A stretch of 64,000 nt of DNA from Candidatus Paceibacterota bacterium (GTDB taxonomy: Bacteria > Actinomycetota > Actinomycetes > Nanopelagicales > Nanopelagicaceae). The notes under the pieces were generated by a model. It saw nothing but the letters and a program-made list of their open reading frames with translations. It was not told the DNA's origin and ran no database searches. The stretch lies in assembly GCA_035530615.1 (NCBI GenBank), contig DATKUL010000002.1, positions 884,322 to 948,321 on the forward strand, given 5' to 3'. Shown here piece by piece: positions 62,464 through 64,000 of the stretch; positions within the stretch are counted from its first letter, which is position 1; each line of letters opens with the position of its first letter. The translations under genes and the position numbers were made by a program.

Positions 62464-63228
62464 TTACTTCTTTGTCTTGAATGTAACCGAAACCGTCGAA
62501 GTAACCGTCTTTTCAATGGTTGAAGTGTCGTACTCCCCATAGTCAGAAGTTATCGTCGAATCAGGTGTCGTAACCTGGAAGGGTCCACTGCGAACGCTCA
62601 AGACTGGCCCAATGGTTCCGCCGACTGCTCTGGTCAACGCAATTGCTCTTACTTGAGCATCCTTCATGGCATCTTCCAATAATTGCGGACGCAAAGTTGG
62701 TAGCGTCGAAACATAATATTGCGGTCCATAGTTATTGATGTTGACGCCAGTCTGCAGGAGAGTGCCAATATCTTGACTCAATTGAGCAATCAGTTGAACG
62801 TCTTTGGATCGCACGGTCAAATTGCGACTGGCATTGTATGAAAGAGTGCGACCAGTGGGATTCCCGTTCTTGTACTCCTGATTTGCGTATGTGGAGACCG
62901 CTCCCAGTTGAATCGAATCCGCTGGTATTCCGCCTTTTGTGAGATAGGCGCTAAGTGCGTCAATACTTACACCGACCTGCTTGACTGAGGCGGCGACACT
63001 TGATTTCGACTCTTGTATAGAAAGAGTCCACACTGCGTTGTCTGCCGTTGCCGCAACTTTTGCAGATCCGGTAACCGTGATGCCATCTGTTGTACGTGCG
63101 GCAAATCCAGCCCCGACCTTTACCAATCCATAGCCAAGTGCAATGGAGACAATGATCGCCGAAATAATAATGGTCATAGCTTTGCGTCGCTCGATTGTAA
63201 TGATGGGACTTTCTTTCATGTCGCTCAT
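62464..63228 (-). CDS. SIMPL domain (DUF541) protein
   Basis: The 254-residue protein has one N-terminal membrane helix (AMTIIISAIIVSIALGYGLV) and a SIMPL domain (GITVTGSAKVAATADNAVWT, then VSTYANQEYKNGNPTGRTLS). The bulk is expected outside the membrane. SIMPL proteins are of unknown role; some were linked to oxidative stress or to IRAK signalling in eukaryotes. It is convergent with the carboxyltransferase gene. Confidence 0.88.
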   Translation of the reverse strand: MSDMKESPIITIERRKAMTIIISAIIVSIALGYGLVKVGAGFAARTTDGITVTGSAKVAATADNAVWTLSIQESKSSVAASVKQVGVSIDALSAYLTKGGIPADSIQLGAVSTYANQEYKNGNPTGRTLSYNASRNLTVRSKDVQLIAQLSQDIGTLLQTGVNINNYGPQYYVSTLPTLRPQLLEDAMKDAQVRAIALTRAVGGTIGPVLSVRSGPFQVTTPDSTITSDYGEYDTSTIEKTVTSTVSVTFKTKK

Positions 63229-63264
63229 AAATTAGAGCCTACTCCTGCTTCATTTGGCGAGGTA

Positions 63265-63780
63265 TTAAAAGGAGATAACGCGATCGTGTGAAATTTCATC
63301 CATCTCTACTCGTCGAAATTGCTCAAGTTCTAAATCCCATTCGCTTCCGAGTGCTAGCTGAATTGAAATCCGCATAGAGTCATCATCGAGTGCTAGCGCA
63401 CTTGTAATCTGATTCTCAGTAATCATGACCGAACCAGCGCCATCGAGAACCGCGCGGTGAATACCTAAGTTAGGCGTGAATCGATAGAGGATGCGCGCTT
63501 GCGCAGACTCCTCACGAACTTCATAACGCAAGTAGTGCCAGCCTCGCAGCGCACTTGCCAGTTCGGCACCAATGCCGGCTCGATCCCGCCATTCGATGGT
63601 GGTCCGATGAGTTCCTACGAGAAGTGGTTGTGGCCTCCACGTGAGTTGAACAGGACGCCCTAAGAGGCTGGCCACCGCCCATTCAATGTGGCGGCAGAGC
63701 GCGGAAGGTGCTGAGTGAATGACGAGATAACCCCGTGTAAAGGCTCTTGAGCCCGTAGGGGGTAAGGCGGATAGGTCCAT
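63265..63780 (-). CDS. DUF3145 family protein
   Basis: The 171-residue protein matches the actinobacterial DUF3145 family (RGYLVIHSAPSALCRHIEWA, then VQLTWRPQPLLVGTHRTTIE and LRGWHYLRYEVREESAQAR). In many Actinomycetota this gene lies beside the fabD-fabF cluster, as here. No catalytic motif or membrane segment is visible, and its function is unknown. Confidence 0.88.
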   Translation of the reverse strand: MDLSALPPTGSRAFTRGYLVIHSAPSALCRHIEWAVASLLGRPVQLTWRPQPLLVGTHRTTIEWRDRAGIGAELASALRGWHYLRYEVREESAQARILYRFTPNLGIHRAVLDGAGSVMITENQITSALALDDDSMRISIQLALGSEWDLELEQFRRVEMDEISHDRVISF

Positions 63781-64000
63781 ATCTCTCCTCGTTGACGTTG
63801 GCGCGACCTTCCCCAGCCCACCACGAACGATTCGATGTCTATTTTTACCGCATTTGACCCTATCCGCGCTAGTGCTGGAGGAAAACTCTTTAGGTAATAA
63901 GCCTAAGAGCCAGTACCCTTATAGGTAGTCGGACGCTTAATCAGTACCCGTTTCATGGCCTAAAGCTTTGCTCGGTATCGCTGGCGCAAGAGGAAGACTG
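63781..64000. other. Gene-free right edge of window
   Basis: This 220-bp stretch upstream of the DUF3145 gene should hold its promoter. No RNA gene, repeat or plus-strand gene start could be supported before the window ends. Confidence 0.5.

Overview
The window reads as a chromosomal segment of a flagellated member of the Actinomycetota. The fabD-fabH-acpP-fabF order followed by an acyl-CoA carboxyltransferase and a DUF3145 gene, a WhiG/FliA-type sigma factor with an RsiG/AmfC-like protein, frequent GTG/TTG starts and apparent leaderless starts all point that way. GC is roughly mid-50s by eye, with AT-richer accessory patches. A finer placement (for example a freshwater Nanopelagicales relative) is only a guess.

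Layout. 1-2.6 kb: the start of a YceI gene cut by the window edge, with three operator-like palindromes, a TSUP transporter, a DNA-binding nucleotidyltransferase and a PRC-barrel remnant. 2.7-5.4 kb: a three-gene nucleotide-sugar cassette (dehydrogenase, aminotransferase, acetyltransferase), probably for a diacetamido sugar or sugar acid. 5.4-6.9 kb: scrambled IS3-family debris and a tiny signal-peptide-only frame. 7.1-38.8 kb: one long flagellar cluster, fliA facing csrA-fliW-flgL-flgK-flgN-(small)-flhF-like-flhA-flhB-fliR-fliQ-fliP-fliO-fliN-fliM-motB-motA-flbD-flgE-flgD-fliK-NlpC/P60-fliJ-fliI-fliH-fliG-fliF-fliE-flgC-flgB-(fliT-like)-fliS-fliD-flagellin-glycosyltransferase, all but fliA on the minus strand. 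No chemotaxis genes, flgM, flhG, fliL or P/L-ring genes are present. 38.9 kb: an RsiG-like anti-sigma candidate.

39.4-47.5 kb is accessory: a Phd-type antitoxin with a broken RelE/ParE-type toxin, a 27-bp inverted repeat, an odd tRNA, IS-end-like repeats, a three-gene ubiquitin-like conjugation cassette (multiubiquitin, ThiF-type E1, DUF6527), a PD-(D/E)XK nuclease gene, tRNA-Ala(GGC), and an AT-rich two-gene island inserted at the 3' end of a histidine-phosphatase gene and flanked by imperfect direct repeats. 47.5-63.8 kb is housekeeping: gpm-like/rsfS/nadD, ligA/mnmA/cysteine desulfurase/etfA/etfB, glgX, the fatty-acid synthesis operon, a SIMPL protein and DUF3145.

How it fits together. 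Six minus-strand sites with the form TCAA/TAAA-N16-(G/T)NCGTNN precede flgN, flhA, flgD, flgB, flagellin and the glycosyltransferase, and look like FliA promoters. In three of them (flhA, flgB, flagellin) the predicted transcript begins at once with a small hairpin that shows GGA in its loop, the classic CsrA target, and csrA-fliW lie in the same cluster. This suggests a FliA-CsrA-FliW circuit with an RsiG-like protein standing in for FlgM. The least explained part of the window is the 45.1-47.5 kb two-gene island.
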